From: Flavihumibacter solisilvae | Lineage (GTDB): Bacteria > Bacteroidota > Bacteroidia > Chitinophagales > Chitinophagaceae | Reading direction: 5' to 3' | Length of the DNA stretch: 64,000 nucleotides | Assembly: GCF_000814475.1 (NCBI RefSeq) | Contig: NZ_JSVC01000005.1 | Span: 124,001-188,000 of the forward strand | In this document: piece by piece, positions 17,645-26,876 of the stretch | Layout of the letters: every line of letters begins with the position of its first letter | Position numbering within the stretch: the first letter of the stretch is position 1 | Made by a program: the position numbers and the translations under genes | Notes under the pieces: generated by a model | The model's input: the letters and a program-made list of their open reading frames with translations, nothing else | What the model was told of the DNA's origin: nothing | Databases searched by the model: none

Positions 17645-18694
17645 TTAAATAACCAGCATGGCATCTCCATAACTGAAGAAACGATACTTGTCCTTGATTG
17701 CTTTCCTGTAGGCTTCCATCGCCAGGTCATAACCGGCAAAAGCGCAGGTCATGATCAGCAGGCTTGTCTTGGGAAGATGGAAATTCGTAACAAGCGCGTC
17801 TGCAATGGAAAACTCGTAAGGGGGATGGATGAAGTGGTTAGTCCATCCTTCGGAAGGCTTCAGCAGTTTTTCCGCAGTAAATGAAGATTCAATAGCCCGC
17901 ATGGTAGTAGTTCCAATTGAGCAGAGGCGGTGACCTGTAGTCTTTGCCTTGTTCACTATCTGGCAGGCATTGTCTTCAATACGGTAATATTCAGCGTCCA
18001 TCTTGTGCTTGCTGAGGTCTTCCACTTCGATCGGACGGAAAGTTCCAAGCCCGGTATGAAGCGTTACTTCGGCGAAGCGGACACCCTTGATCTCCAGGCG
18101 CTTGATCAGCTCGCGCGAAAAGTGAAGTCCTGCAGTTGGAGCAGCAACAGCACCTTCATGTTTTGCATAAACTGTCTGAAAACGCTCTTTGTCTTCCTCG
18201 TCGGGTTTTCTCTTGATGTATTTGGGAAGTGGGGTTTCACCCAGGAATTCGAGCATCTGGCGGAATTCTTCGTCGGTACCATCCCACAGGAAACGGATCG
18301 TACGGCCGCGGCTCGTTGTATTGTCAATTACTTCTGCAACCAGTTCATCATTGTCGCCAAAATAGAGTTTGTTGCCGACACGGATCTTACGGGCCGGGTC
18401 AACGATTACATCCCAAAGGCGGTTTGGTTTGTTGAGTTCACGAAGCAGGAACACTTCGATCTTGGCGCCTGTCTTCTCTTTTCGGCCATACATTCTTGCG
18501 GGGAACACTTTGGTATTGTTCACAACGAAGACATCCTTGTCGTCGAAATATTCAAGGATATCACGGAAATTTTTGTTCTCGATATTTCCGGTCTTGCGGT
18601 GCACAACCATCATCCGGCTGTCTTCTCTTTTCTTTGCAGGGTGCTGGGCAATAAGGTTTAAAGGGAGGTCGAACTTAAACTGTGATAGCTTCAT
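17645..18694 (-). CDS. queA: S-adenosylmethionine:tRNA ribosyltransferase-isomerase QueA
   Basis: A 349-residue enzyme of queuosine synthesis. It transfers and isomerises the ribosyl part of SAM onto 7-aminomethyl-7-deazaguanine in tRNA, giving epoxyqueuosine. Family hallmarks: [27 protein letters not shown] at the N-terminus, [36 protein letters not shown] and [10 protein letters not shown]. Length is typical. No other que genes are in the window. The 167-bp upstream gap contains small hairpins but no recognisable preQ1 riboswitch. Confidence 0.97.
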   Translation of the reverse strand: MKLSQFKFDLPLNLIAQHPAKKREDSRMMVVHRKTGNIENKNFRDILEYFDDKDVFVVNNTKVFPARMYGRKEKTGAKIEVFLLRELNKPNRLWDVIVDPARKIRVGNKLYFGDNDELVAEVIDNTTSRGRTIRFLWDGTDEEFRQMLEFLGETPLPKYIKRKPDEEDKERFQTVYAKHEGAVAAPTAGLHFSRELIKRLEIKGVRFAEVTLHTGLGTFRPIEVEDLSKHKMDAEYYRIEDNACQIVNKAKTTGHRLCSIGTTTMRAIESSFTAEKLLKPSEGWTNHFIHPPYEFSIADALVTNFHLPKTSLLIMTCAFAGYDLAMEAYRKAIKDKYRFFSYGDAMLVI

Positions 18695-18861
18695 GTATTA
18701 AATGGTTTTTACAACCATCAGCCACACGACACAAACCGGGTAAAGAAGGGTCCTTCTTTGAGTGTCTTTCAAGCCCGGTCTTACGGCACCGGGTTTGTTA
18801 TCATGTTACGGCATGATGTTCAAAGGCTGCGAAGGTATGGAAAAACTTTGATCTTTCAGGA

Positions 18862-20664
18862 TTAGCCCGACTGGCGCTTATTTCCGGGGATTGCTTCCAG
18901 CAATTTCCTGGTATAGGCTGAAGCCGGTTGGCTGAAAACCGTCTCCGCCTGCCCGATTTCCTCGATCACTCCCTTGTTCATCACGAGTATACGGTCACTT
19001 ATATACCGTACCACACCCAAGTCATGGGAAATGAACATGGCCGTAAAACCGAATTCGGCTTTCAGGTCGTTGACCAGGTTCAGGACCTGCGCCTGCACGC
19101 TCACGTCCAGCGCGGAAACACTCTCATCAAATACGATAAATCCCGGGTTCAGGGCGAGTGCCCTGGCTATGCCTATGCGCTGCCGCTGTCCGCCGCTGAA
19201 AGCATGCGGATAACGGTTAAAGTGGTCAGCTTTAAGATTAACCTTCTCAAGCAATTCGACAACCCTTTCCTTCCTGGCCCTTCCTGAATCGAGTACTTCG
19301 TGCACTTGCATCGCCTCCCGGATTGCTTCGCCAATAGTTAACCGCGGGTTAAGCGACGCATAGGGATCCTGGAAAACCACCTGGATCTCCTTCCTTAGCG
19401 CCTGCAACTCTTTTTTTTCCATGGTCAGCAGGTCTTTTCCGCGGTGAAGGATGCTTCCATTAGTCGCGGACTGCAGGCAAAGCAGGGTCCGTCCCAACGT
19501 TGTTTTACCACACCCCGATTCACCCACCACCCCCAGGGTCTCATTTTCAAAAATATCGAAGCTGAGGCCGTCCACTGCTTTGATGAACTTTTCCGGCTTT
19601 CCGAAGAATTTCTTTTCGGCGGGGAACCACACGCTCAGGTCGGTTACACGCAACAGGGGATTGCCCGTGATCTTACCGCCGGCCTTTTGTATGCGGTCGC
19701 CTCCAACGAAGTCACCGACATCACCCGCAACCGGCAAAGTCGACTTTGAACTGTCAGTATGAATGGGTTGTAAAACTTCATTGGGGCTTGCCTGGCTTAT
19801 TTTGCCTTCCGGATCCGGTTGCCAGAAATCGCTTACTACCGGCAGCCGGCTTCCCTTGTGATGAAGAATGGGCCGGCAGGCGAGAAGGGCTTTCGTATAT
19901 GGATGTTTGGGGGCATTAAACAGTCCATCGGTAGTATTTTCTTCCACGATGGTTCCGCGGTACATGACTACCACGCGATGAGCAATATCGCGGACCACGC
20001 CAAGGTCGTGTGTAATGAAGATCATTCCCATCTGCGTCTGTGCCTGTAACGAGGCCAGTAGTTCCAGCACCCCCTTCTGGACCGTTACGTCAAGAGCGGT
20101 CGTGGGCTCATCAGCTATGAGCAACCTTGGCTGGCAACAGATGGCCATTGCGATCATCACCCGCTGTTTCTGGCCGCCGCTTACTTCGTGGGGATAACGT
20201 TTGAAAAGGGACACCGGGTCTGGCAGCTGCACCTTTGCGAATAGTTCAATGGTAAGTTGTTTGGCTTCCTTCCGGGTTAATTCCGTGTGCTGCATTATCG
20301 CCTCGGCAACCTGGTCGCCGCAGGTAAATACGGGATTGAGGGAAGTCATCGGTTCCTGGAAGATCATGGCAATCTCACTACCCCGGACCTTTCGTAAATC
20401 CCTGTCGCCCATTTTCAGCAGGTCAACCGGAGTGTCGCCATTTGCGCTGAACAGCAACTCGCCCGACGGGTACACGGCTTTGTCCGCGGGAAGCAGTCTC
20501 AACAAGGATAACGCGGTTACTGATTTGCCTGAACCGGATTCACCAACCACGGCAACGATCTCGCCACGGTTTACCGTAAACGAAACATGCTCTGTGGCTG
20601 TTACCTGTTCCTTCCCGGAACGGAATGCCACACCAAGGTCCCTGATCTCGAGTAAAGGCGACAC
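18862..20664 (-). CDS. Fused two-domain peptide ABC transporter ATPase (DppD-DppF type)
   Basis: A 600-residue protein with two complete ABC ATPase domains. Domain 1 (about 1-260): Walker A GESGSGKSV, signature SGGQKQRV, Walker B LLIADEPTTALDV. Domain 2 (about 335-600): Walker A GESGCGKTT, signature SGGQRQRIGIARAL, Walker B FIVFDESVSALDV. Each is followed by the C-terminal extension of oligopeptide-type ATPases (HPYTKALLA). It powers uptake of di-/oligopeptides or similar solutes with membrane and binding proteins that are not encoded nearby. The start lies 10 bp after the stop of a small lipoprotein gene. Confidence 0.93.
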   Translation of the reverse strand: MSPLLEIRDLGVAFRSGKEQVTATEHVSFTVNRGEIVAVVGESGSGKSVTALSLLRLLPADKAVYPSGELLFSANGDTPVDLLKMGDRDLRKVRGSEIAMIFQEPMTSLNPVFTCGDQVAEAIMQHTELTRKEAKQLTIELFAKVQLPDPVSLFKRYPHEVSGGQKQRVMIAMAICCQPRLLIADEPTTALDVTVQKGVLELLASLQAQTQMGMIFITHDLGVVRDIAHRVVVMYRGTIVEENTTDGLFNAPKHPYTKALLACRPILHHKGSRLPVVSDFWQPDPEGKISQASPNEVLQPIHTDSSKSTLPVAGDVGDFVGGDRIQKAGGKITGNPLLRVTDLSVWFPAEKKFFGKPEKFIKAVDGLSFDIFENETLGVVGESGCGKTTLGRTLLCLQSATNGSILHRGKDLLTMEKKELQALRKEIQVVFQDPYASLNPRLTIGEAIREAMQVHEVLDSGRARKERVVELLEKVNLKADHFNRYPHAFSGGQRQRIGIARALALNPGFIVFDESVSALDVSVQAQVLNLVNDLKAEFGFTAMFISHDLGVVRYISDRILVMNKGVIEEIGQAETVFSQPASAYTRKLLEAIPGNKRQSG

Positions 20665-20674
20665 CTATAGAAAA

Positions 20675-21064
20675 TTATTTGTTGATTTTTTTGATGTTCC
20701 GGATATACAATGACCGTTCCGGTATCGGGTAATACGCCATGCATTGCATGCAGTTCTCCTCCGTCGGTTGCGGCGACACCTCAAATGTAAACACATCGCC
20801 TTCTTTTAATCCTGCCTGCGCAAAACTGCACTTGCTAGCCACACTAAACACATTTGAAAATGTAGCGTTCCGTTTTTCGTCCGCCCACGACGCCGCAATT
20901 TTCGCTGTATCCAGGCTTCCCGATTCCAGGCCCACGACGTAATGATTGCAAAGTTCGCTGATCACCAGTTTTCCTGTTAATACCCCTTGCTCACCCGGGC
21001 TTTTTGAACTCTTGCAGGCGATCATAAAACCTGCCGCGAGGACAACACTCAATACTTTTTTCAT
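20675..21064 (-). CDS. Small hypothetical lipoprotein
   Basis: A 129-residue protein with a lipoprotein signal (MKKVLSVVLAAGFMIAC; Cys at residue 17). The mature part carries five further Cys, including C-x-x-C in ENCMQCMAYY, and a beta-rich pattern. No family is recognised. The ABC ATPase start follows after 10 bp, so the two are likely cotranscribed; a link with transport is only inferred from position. Confidence 0.7.
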   Translation of the reverse strand: MKKVLSVVLAAGFMIACKSSKSPGEQGVLTGKLVISELCNHYVVGLESGSLDTAKIAASWADEKRNATFSNVFSVASKCSFAQAGLKEGDVFTFEVSPQPTEENCMQCMAYYPIPERSLYIRNIKKINK

Positions 21065-21173
21065 CTTAGTAAATTTTTGTTCTGATTCACCTATTGATAC
21101 TGGTATTGCTTAAATGGTTGCTTTGAAGTCTTTATTTCTTTACGTAGTTAGTCGCCGGTCAAAGTTATAGTCA

Positions 21174-21788
21174 TCAAAGCAGTTCTAATTCTTTTTGTAA
21201 GTTCTGTTTTGCCTGTGTTTCAAACTTCTTATAAAAAAAGTCTGTTTTGAATATCCTGTCCATTGTCAAAAAGTGATGCAAAACTTTTTTACGTCCCGGA
21301 TGGTACAAAAAGTCTGGGTACATAGAATATTCCATCCTTACGCTTTTGTAATAGGAAGAATAAGTTTCCCAGCCTTGTCCTAATATGGAAAGGTCAGCAT
21401 CCGTAAAATAATTGGTGTCGTTGTCAGCGGATTCCAGGTGTGACTTCGTTGCTAAAATCTGCTTTTTGCAAAGCTCTATTGTATCACTGGAGACTGAAAT
21501 TTGTTGTAGTCTTTTTTCAGCAAGATCACCACTCTTCTCTTCATTGTCCGATTTTAACGGATTGTAAATTATGTCGTGGTAGTAAAGCGTGAACAAAAGA
21601 GTTTCCCAGTTTTGAATTTTATGTTTTAATTCAGTCAATTGGGCCAACAAATTATCGAGGTGCTGTAAAGTATGGTAATGCCTTTTTTTACTTGTATACT
21701 GTTTTTCAATTTCAGTCCACAGTTCATTTGGCAGACGGTCATCATCCGTATACTTCGCCACAAGCGCTATGAATGTTTCTCTTAGCAT
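21174..21788 (-). CDS. Predicted HD-superfamily metal-dependent phosphohydrolase
   Basis: A 204-residue protein with HD-type metal ligands: H39 and H43 in HYHTLQHLDN, the HD pair H71-D72 in LYYHDIIYNP, then NEEKSGDLAEKRL. It matches a small, widespread family of predicted HD hydrolases whose substrate is not established. The gene is visibly more A+T-rich than its neighbours, suggesting separate acquisition (not computed). It lies 13 bp after the AMP nucleosidase gene on the same strand. Confidence 0.8.
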   Translation of the reverse strand: MLRETFIALVAKYTDDDRLPNELWTEIEKQYTSKKRHYHTLQHLDNLLAQLTELKHKIQNWETLLFTLYYHDIIYNPLKSDNEEKSGDLAEKRLQQISVSSDTIELCKKQILATKSHLESADNDTNYFTDADLSILGQGWETYSSYYKSVRMEYSMYPDFLYHPGRKKVLHHFLTMDRIFKTDFFYKKFETQAKQNLQKELELL

Positions 21789-21801
21789 ACGGAAAATGAT
21801 T

Positions 21802-22572
21802 TCAAAATCTCAAATGCCTTACCGTAAGCCCATTATTGATCAGCTGTTTCAATGAATCGATTCCGATCCTGATATGGCGCTCAACAAATTCACCTGTTAC
21901 CTTCTTATCGCTTTCTTCCGTTTTCACTCCTTCGGGAATCATCGGCGAATCACTTACGAGTAAAAGGGCACCTGTAGGAATTTTATTGTAAAAGCCAACA
22001 GAGAAGATTGTGGCAGTTTCCATATCGATCGCATAGGCGCGGATCTTCTGCAGGTATTCCTTGAAGTGTTCATCGTGTTCCCACACCCTGCGGTTAGTAG
22101 TGTAGACCGTTCCTGTCCAGTAATCGACACCGTGGTCACGGATGGTGGTCGATACCGCTTTTTGTAAGGCAAACGCCGGTAGCGCCGGCACTTCAGGAGG
22201 GAAGTAGTCATTGGAAGTACCTTCCCCCCGGATCGCCGCAATAGGAAGTATAAGGTCGCCGACCTTGTTTCTTTTTTTCAATCCGCCGCACTTGCCCAGG
22301 AATAACACTGCCTTTGGCTCAATTGCGGTAAGCAGGTCCATGACTGTTGCAGCGGTTGGACTACCCATCCCAAAATTGATGATCGTGATGTCGTCGGCGG
22401 TTGCACATTGCATTGGTTTTCCCACACCGATGATCTCGGTGTTGTTCCACTTTGCAAACCAATCCACGTAATTGCTGAAGTTGGTAAGCAATATATACTT
22501 CCCGAAGTTTTCTATGGATTGCCCGGTATAACGCGGTAGCCAGTTCTGAACAATTTCTTCCTTGGTTTTCAT
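21802..22572 (-). CDS. AMP nucleosidase
   Basis: A 256-residue nucleoside phosphorylase-fold enzyme matching Bacteroidota AMP nucleosidases, which split AMP into adenine and ribose 5-phosphate. Characteristic segments: TIINFGMGSPTAATVMDLL, FLGKCGGLKKRNKVGDLILP, IRGEGTSNDYFPPEVPALP, AIDMETATIFSVGF and LLVSDSPMIPEGVKT. I use the ATG at 22570-22572 (MKTKEEIVQNW); the longer frame begins at a TTG and only adds 14 atypical residues. It is divergent from the HSDR_N-like gene across a 72-bp gap. Confidence 0.9.
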   Translation of the reverse strand: MKTKEEIVQNWLPRYTGQSIENFGKYILLTNFSNYVDWFAKWNNTEIIGVGKPMQCATADDITIINFGMGSPTAATVMDLLTAIEPKAVLFLGKCGGLKKRNKVGDLILPIAAIRGEGTSNDYFPPEVPALPAFALQKAVSTTIRDHGVDYWTGTVYTTNRRVWEHDEHFKEYLQKIRAYAIDMETATIFSVGFYNKIPTGALLLVSDSPMIPEGVKTEESDKKVTGEFVERHIRIGIDSLKQLINNGLTVRHLRF

Positions 22573-22632
22573 GCGCTTTGAGTTGTGGGTCCTTTCAAAA
22601 CTGAATTTTGGCAATATACGATTTTCGAATCA

Positions 22633-22640
22633 TAGCTTTG
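22633..22640 (+). promoter_or_regulatory. -7 promoter box very close to a start codon
   Basis: TAGCTTTG matches TAnnTTTG and ends only 4 bp before the ATG at 22645. Transcription normally starts about 6-7 nt after this box, so the mRNA would begin at or within the start codon. Confidence 0.4.
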
Positions 22641-22644
22641 GCAA

Positions 22645-23079
22645 ATGGAAACACTGGAGTACCCCGACTACCCGTTTCGGATACGAACCAACGAAGGCAA
22701 GCGCCAGATCTTTGATGTTGCACGGAAAAGGTGGGTGTTGTTCACCCCGGAAGAGTGGGTACGGCAGAACTTCCTTCAATACCTGATCCAGGTGAAACAA
22801 TATCCTCCCGCACTCATCGCAGTTGAAAAAGTGCTGCAACTTGGTGAGCTTACGAAAAGGTTCGATATCCTCGTTTATGACAGGAATCACCAGCCGTGGA
22901 TGATGGTTGAATGCAAAGCCATGGAAGTGCCGCTGAATGACGAAGTGCTGCACCAGTTGCTTCGTTATAATATCGCTATTCCCGTGCCTTACCTCATCAT
23001 TACCAACGGAAGTAAAGCCTATTTCTTTCAACGCCTGGATGGGAAACTGACAGAGATTCCCAGCCTCCCGGGTCATTGA
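22645..23079 (+). CDS. Solitary HSDR_N-type PD-(D/E)XK nuclease-fold protein
   Basis: A 144-residue protein made only of a type I restriction enzyme R-subunit N-terminal-like domain. The PD-(D/E)XK residues are D74 (KRFDILVYD) and E89-x-K91 (MMVECKAMEV), followed by the Q-x-x-x-Y element Q104-Y108 (HQLLRY) of RecB-like nucleases. No helicase, methylase or specificity gene is nearby. Standalone versions are common in Bacteroidota and their role is unknown. It sits alone between the divergent AMP nucleosidase and convergent gdhA genes, and is followed by a bidirectional terminator. Confidence 0.85.
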   Translation: METLEYPDYPFRIRTNEGKRQIFDVARKRWVLFTPEEWVRQNFLQYLIQVKQYPPALIAVEKVLQLGELTKRFDILVYDRNHQPWMMVECKAMEVPLNDEVLHQLLRYNIAIPVPYLIITNGSKAYFFQRLDGKLTEIPSLPGH

Positions 23080-23104
23080 TTGAAAATTCAAAACTTATAA
23101 TGAA

Positions 23105-23161
23105 GAATTAAAAAAGGGTCAACCTCGCGGAGACCCTTTTTAAATTTTTACTTTTTAATTC
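23105..23161. terminator. Bidirectional terminator with flanking heptamer array
   Basis: AAAAAAGGGTC pairs with GACCCTTTTT around an 11-nt loop (23110-23141), with A- and T-runs on the two sides, between convergent genes. The right flank continues as heptamer-like TTTTTAC, TTTTTAA to the gdhA end; GAATTAAAAAA on the left mirrors it. Confidence 0.85.
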
Positions 23162-23164
23162 GAC

Positions 23165-24583
23165 CTATGGGAAAATCCCAAGCTCAGCATAACTCGTTGC
23201 TACCTTGTTGATCGCAACAACATATGCAGCAGTCCGCATGTCGGGAATTGAAGGGTTCTTTTGCCAGATCTCCATGATTTCACGGGTTGCAGAGATCATG
23301 GTTTCTTCAAGACCGGAATATACCAGGTCAACTTCATCGGGACCATGCTCGATCATTGTCTTCTCCCGATCGTTTACTTTTTTACCTGTCAGTCCTTCAA
23401 TCTGGTTGAGGATGTTCTTGTTCTGGTTCTCAGTAAAGCGTTTTTCCAGTCTTCCATAACGTACGTGGCTAAGATTTTTCAGCCACTCGAAATAAGAAAC
23501 TGTTACACCACCTGCGTTCAGGTACATATCCGGAACGACCAGTACACCTTTGGAAGCAAACACTTCATCTGCCTCCGGAGTAAGCGGGCCGTTCGCAGCT
23601 TCACCGATGATCTTTGCTTTTACCCGTGGTGCGTTGTCACCATTGATCACGTTTTCCAGGGCAGCAGGAATCAGGATCTCGCAATCCAGTTCAAGTGCAT
23701 CTGATGAGTTGGTGATATTAGTGGCACCGGGGAAATTCAGGATGGAACCTGTTTTCTTACGATGCTGGAATACTTCTTCTTCATTCAGTCCGTCAGGATT
23801 TGTGATAGCACCTTCGAATTCGGAAATGGCAATCACCTTGGCACCGCCTTCGCGGAAATATTTGGCTGCATGGTACCCTACGTTTCCGAGTCCCTGTACC
23901 ACTACTGTCTTTCCTTCAATACCGGTGCTGAGTCCCAGCTTCTTCATTATATCATCCATGTTGCACACTTCACGGATACCGAAGAACACACCAAGACCGG
24001 TTGCTTCGCGACGACCGCGAACACCACCCTGAGCTACCGGTTTACCGGTTACACAACCGAGTGCATCCACTTCTCCCGGGTTCATACTGAGATAGGTGTC
24101 GAGGATCCAGGCCATTTCACGTTCACCTGTTCCGTAGTCAGGAGCAGGTACGTCGGTACCAGGTCCGATGAAGTTCTTTTTGATGAGCTCATGGGTGTAA
24201 CGACGCGTGATCTTTTCAAGTTCGTATGGAGTATATTTTTTCGGGTCGATGGTTATCCCACCTTTTGCACCACCGAACGGTACGTTCACGATCGCGCATT
24301 TGTAGGTCATGAGTGCGGCAAGGGCCATCACTTCATCGAGGTTTACCGTGGTCGCGAAACGGATTCCGCCCTTACATGGTGTTTTGTGATGTGAATGCTG
24401 TACCCGGTATGCTTTTATCACTTCGATCTTGTCCCCGATCTTAACAGGGAAGTGCATCCTGTAAACTGAGTTGCACTGTTTGATCTGTTCCAGAATTCCC
24501 GGATCCCAATTCGTAAACCTGGCTGCCTTGTCAAAACTCTGCTCTACTGCTCCGAAAAAACTGTACTCTTGATGTCCAGACAT
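23165..24583 (-). CDS. gdhA: Glu/Leu/Phe/Val-type dehydrogenase, probably glutamate dehydrogenase
   Basis: A 472-residue dehydrogenase interconverting glutamate and 2-oxoglutarate plus ammonium. N-terminal substrate domain: [16 protein letters not shown] with the catalytic-type Lys, and [21 protein letters not shown]-terminal Rossmann domain: [16 protein letters not shown] with the GxGNVG nucleotide motif, then [13 protein letters not shown]. The family assignment is secure; preference for glutamate and for NAD or NADP is inferred. It is the last gene of a minus-strand series tdk-ccmB-ccmC-ccmD-gdhA, 51 bp after ccmD. Confidence 0.92.
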   Translation of the reverse strand: MSGHQEYSFFGAVEQSFDKAARFTNWDPGILEQIKQCNSVYRMHFPVKIGDKIEVIKAYRVQHSHHKTPCKGGIRFATTVNLDEVMALAALMTYKCAIVNVPFGGAKGGITIDPKKYTPYELEKITRRYTHELIKKNFIGPGTDVPAPDYGTGEREMAWILDTYLSMNPGEVDALGCVTGKPVAQGGVRGRREATGLGVFFGIREVCNMDDIMKKLGLSTGIEGKTVVVQGLGNVGYHAAKYFREGGAKVIAISEFEGAITNPDGLNEEEVFQHRKKTGSILNFPGATNITNSSDALELDCEILIPAALENVINGDNAPRVKAKIIGEAANGPLTPEADEVFASKGVLVVPDMYLNAGGVTVSYFEWLKNLSHVRYGRLEKRFTENQNKNILNQIEGLTGKKVNDREKTMIEHGPDEVDLVYSGLEETMISATREIMEIWQKNPSIPDMRTAAYVVAINKVATSYAELGIFP

Positions 24584-24634
24584 GATTTTCGTTTTTGTAA
24601 TTTGTTTTTTATATGGTGTTAAGCTGTCGACGAT

Positions 24635-24865
24635 TTATTCACCCTTCTCAAGCCTGCTGATCTTTTTGTCGAGGTTAACCAGGTATACCACCACACCAGC
24701 GAGGATGGTAACTACTACGGCAACAACGACATAGATCTTTCCACTTGAGCGTAATCCTTCTGCCATCTGAACAGGTTCATTGGGCATGGTATCCTGGGCG
24801 GCGAGACTGCATCCGATCAGGAGAAGAAATGTCAGGGTACAGATAGAGGCAATGATCTTATGCAT
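24635..24865 (-). CDS. CcmD-like small membrane protein
   Basis: A 76-residue protein with a signal-peptide-like N-terminus, then a single membrane segment (about 45-64, YVVVAVVVTILAGVVVYLV) followed by the short basic/acidic tail NLDKKISRLEKGE. This architecture and its position after ccmC match CcmD-type proteins that stabilise the heme-handling complex of cytochrome c maturation. Sequence conservation in this family is weak, so the call rests on context. It overlaps the ccmC stop by 8 nt. Confidence 0.72.
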   Translation of the reverse strand: MHKIIASICTLTFLLLIGCSLAAQDTMPNEPVQMAEGLRSSGKIYVVVAVVVTILAGVVVYLVNLDKKISRLEKGE

Positions 24866-25526
24866 GATTCAGTTTTTGGTCTTCCAGTAATTTGAGCCTG
24901 ATGCGCAGGGTAGTGATCCATACGCCGAGCAGTGTCCATGCCGGAACTGCAACCGGCCAGAATAATAATCTCATCCGGCTATCGATATCATCCGTATTTA
25001 ATGCGGGGTTTCCCATACCACCCGGATGCAGGCTTTCAACGAGTCGTGGAATGATCCATATGGTAGGGAACAACATGGCAAAAGCGAAAATGTTGTATAC
25101 AGCGCTTATCCGTGCCCGTTTATCAAGGTCAACCATCGAATTCCTCAGGACCAGGTATGCAAAATAGATCAGTAGTGCAATGGCAGCCCCGATCTGTTTT
25201 GGGTCATTGCTCCAGGCTTTTCCCCAGGTAAAGTTTGCCCATATCATACCGGTAACCAGCCCCAGGATCCCAAACAGGATCCCCGTGTTGGCGTATTCAA
25301 CCGAATAGGCATCATACCTGATCTTGCCCGTTCGCAGGTAGCGAACCGAGTTCACCACCGATACGATGAAAAAGATCATCATGCCAAACCACATGGCAAC
25401 ATGGAAATAGAGGTTACGGATTGTCTCGTTCAGGATCGGCTTTGCCGGCACTCCGCCCAGGAAGCCTGCTATGGAGATGAATAACAGGAGAAAGATGCAG
25501 AGTATTTTCCACCAAGATAGGCGCAT
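24858..25526 (-). CDS. ccmC: Heme-handling protein CcmC/CcsA family
   Basis: A 222-residue polytopic membrane protein with about six hydrophobic helices. It has the tryptophan-rich periplasmic motif of heme-handling proteins (MIWANFTWGKAWSNDPKQ), a conserved His in NLYFHVAMWFG and another in ESLHPGGMG that could ligate heme. It should present heme for covalent attachment to c-type cytochromes. It is flanked by ccmB (54 bp upstream) and ccmD (8-nt overlap). Two-heme cytochrome genes elsewhere in the window (39848-40900) would need such a system. Confidence 0.88.
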   Translation of the reverse strand: MRLSWWKILCIFLLLFISIAGFLGGVPAKPILNETIRNLYFHVAMWFGMMIFFIVSVVNSVRYLRTGKIRYDAYSVEYANTGILFGILGLVTGMIWANFTWGKAWSNDPKQIGAAIALLIYFAYLVLRNSMVDLDKRARISAVYNIFAFAMLFPTIWIIPRLVESLHPGGMGNPALNTDDIDSRMRLLFWPVAVPAWTLLGVWITTLRIRLKLLEDQKLNHA

Positions 25527-25580
25527 ATGTTGTTATAAGTGGGGCAAAATTAGGGGGACATTCTCACATTTCCGCAAAAC

Positions 25581-26231
25581 TCAGTCTTTCCAGAGAAAGG
25601 GAAACAGGATTATGGAAAGGGTGATTACCAGCACATCCATTACAATTAGTAAAACTACGATCATCAGCAGGCTGTCCTGTATCACCTGGCTGAAAGCGGT
25701 GTTGGCAAGTTTCATCATCAGCAGCAGTTGCGTTACAATTAGCGGGAAACCGAGGATGGCCATCAGGGCCGCATTCTGTTGTGCCTTTGCAGCAATTGCC
25801 GACAGGAAAGTGAAAACCAGGCTCAATCCTAAGCCGCCCAGGATCGAGATCCCTATAAACCTCAGGCCATTAATCACCGGGTTTCCCAGCAACAGGCTGA
25901 ACAATGCCCATGTTACCAGGCTCAGCAACGCCATCAGCAAGGAATTGAACAGAAGCTTGGACAAAATGAAATCGCGGGCACCGGCAATGGAGTAAAAATA
26001 TAACAGGCGGCCGCGGCTCTCCTGCAGAAAGCTTTTTGCAACCGCATTCACACAAACGAACAACTGGATCATCCAGAACAGGCCATTCCATACCAGGTCC
26101 TCCGGTTGACCCATCGCGAGATACAGGACAAAGATGGTGCTGGCGACATACAACAGGATTCCATAGAAGGTATATTGTTGCCGGAACTCCAGCAAAAGGT
26201 CCTTTTTGAAAAGAGAAATTATATTCTTCAA
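25581..26231 (-). CDS. ccmB: Heme exporter protein B (ABC permease subunit)
   Basis: A 216-residue protein with six predicted membrane segments and the CcmB N-terminal pattern LFKKDLLLEFRQQYTFYG. The SRGRLLYFYSIAGARDFILSKL loop is typical. CcmB is the permease of the ABC complex involved in cytochrome c maturation. The partner ATPase CcmA is not encoded in the window; the gene upstream is tdk, 12 bp away. Confidence 0.9.
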   Translation of the reverse strand: MKNIISLFKKDLLLEFRQQYTFYGILLYVASTIFVLYLAMGQPEDLVWNGLFWMIQLFVCVNAVAKSFLQESRGRLLYFYSIAGARDFILSKLLFNSLLMALLSLVTWALFSLLLGNPVINGLRFIGISILGGLGLSLVFTFLSAIAAKAQQNAALMAILGFPLIVTQLLLMMKLANTAFSQVIQDSLLMIVVLLIVMDVLVITLSIILFPFLWKD

Positions 26232-26243
26232 CTTGAATGGATT

Positions 26244-26813
26244 TTAGTCTTTTTCATGGAAGCAAACCCTGCACCGTGGCTCATATGATTCCTGTTCGCC
26301 AAGTAATACCTGGTTTGCTCCCGGAACTTTTCGGTAACTATAACTCGCTATATTTCCACATTTTACACAAATGGCATGCAACTTGGTGATGTAATCAGCT
26401 TTGGCCAGCAGGTAGGGAATCTGCCCGAACGGCTTGCCAAGGAAGTCCATGTCCAGGCCCGCAACGATCACCCTGGTCCCCCTTCTGGCGAGCTGATCGC
26501 ACACTTCGGGGAGCTGGTCATCAAAGAACTGGGCCTCGTCGATCCCGACGACATCGACATCACTGGCAAGCAGCAGGATGGTCTGGGAGTTATCAATAGG
26601 AGTGGATGGGATAGCTTTTTCGTCGTGTGACACAATATTTAGTGGATCATAACGTACATCTATGGAGGGTTTGAATATTTCCACCTTCAGATTTGCTATC
26701 CTCGCTCTTTTTAAACGACGGATGAGTTCTTCGGTCTTACCTGAGAACATCGATCCGCAGATCACTTCGATCCAACCCCGCCGTACGCCACTAAGATTTG
26801 GTTCAATAAACAT
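26244..26813 (-). CDS. tdk: Thymidine kinase
   Basis: A 189-residue type II thymidine kinase that phosphorylates thymidine in nucleotide salvage. P-loop GSMFSGKT (20-27), the DEAQFF motif with the catalytic Glu, a lasso-loop region, and zinc-type Cys pairs CVKCG and CRVC. It is the first gene of the series tdk-ccmB-ccmC-ccmD-gdhA and is divergent from the conserved unknown at 26877. Confidence 0.96.
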   Translation of the reverse strand: MFIEPNLSGVRRGWIEVICGSMFSGKTEELIRRLKRARIANLKVEIFKPSIDVRYDPLNIVSHDEKAIPSTPIDNSQTILLLASDVDVVGIDEAQFFDDQLPEVCDQLARRGTRVIVAGLDMDFLGKPFGQIPYLLAKADYITKLHAICVKCGNIASYSYRKVPGANQVLLGEQESYEPRCRVCFHEKD

Positions 26814-26876
26814 ATTCAGGGAAAAAAGTTAAAGGTTTGAGCTACCTCGAACTTCAGACATATTTGTTATAACTTT

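Noticed and set aside
18695-18861. Possible preQ1 riboswitch upstream of queA
   Set aside because: Small stems are visible, including an ACCCGG/CCGGG pair, but not the preQ1 aptamer pattern with its A-rich tail.
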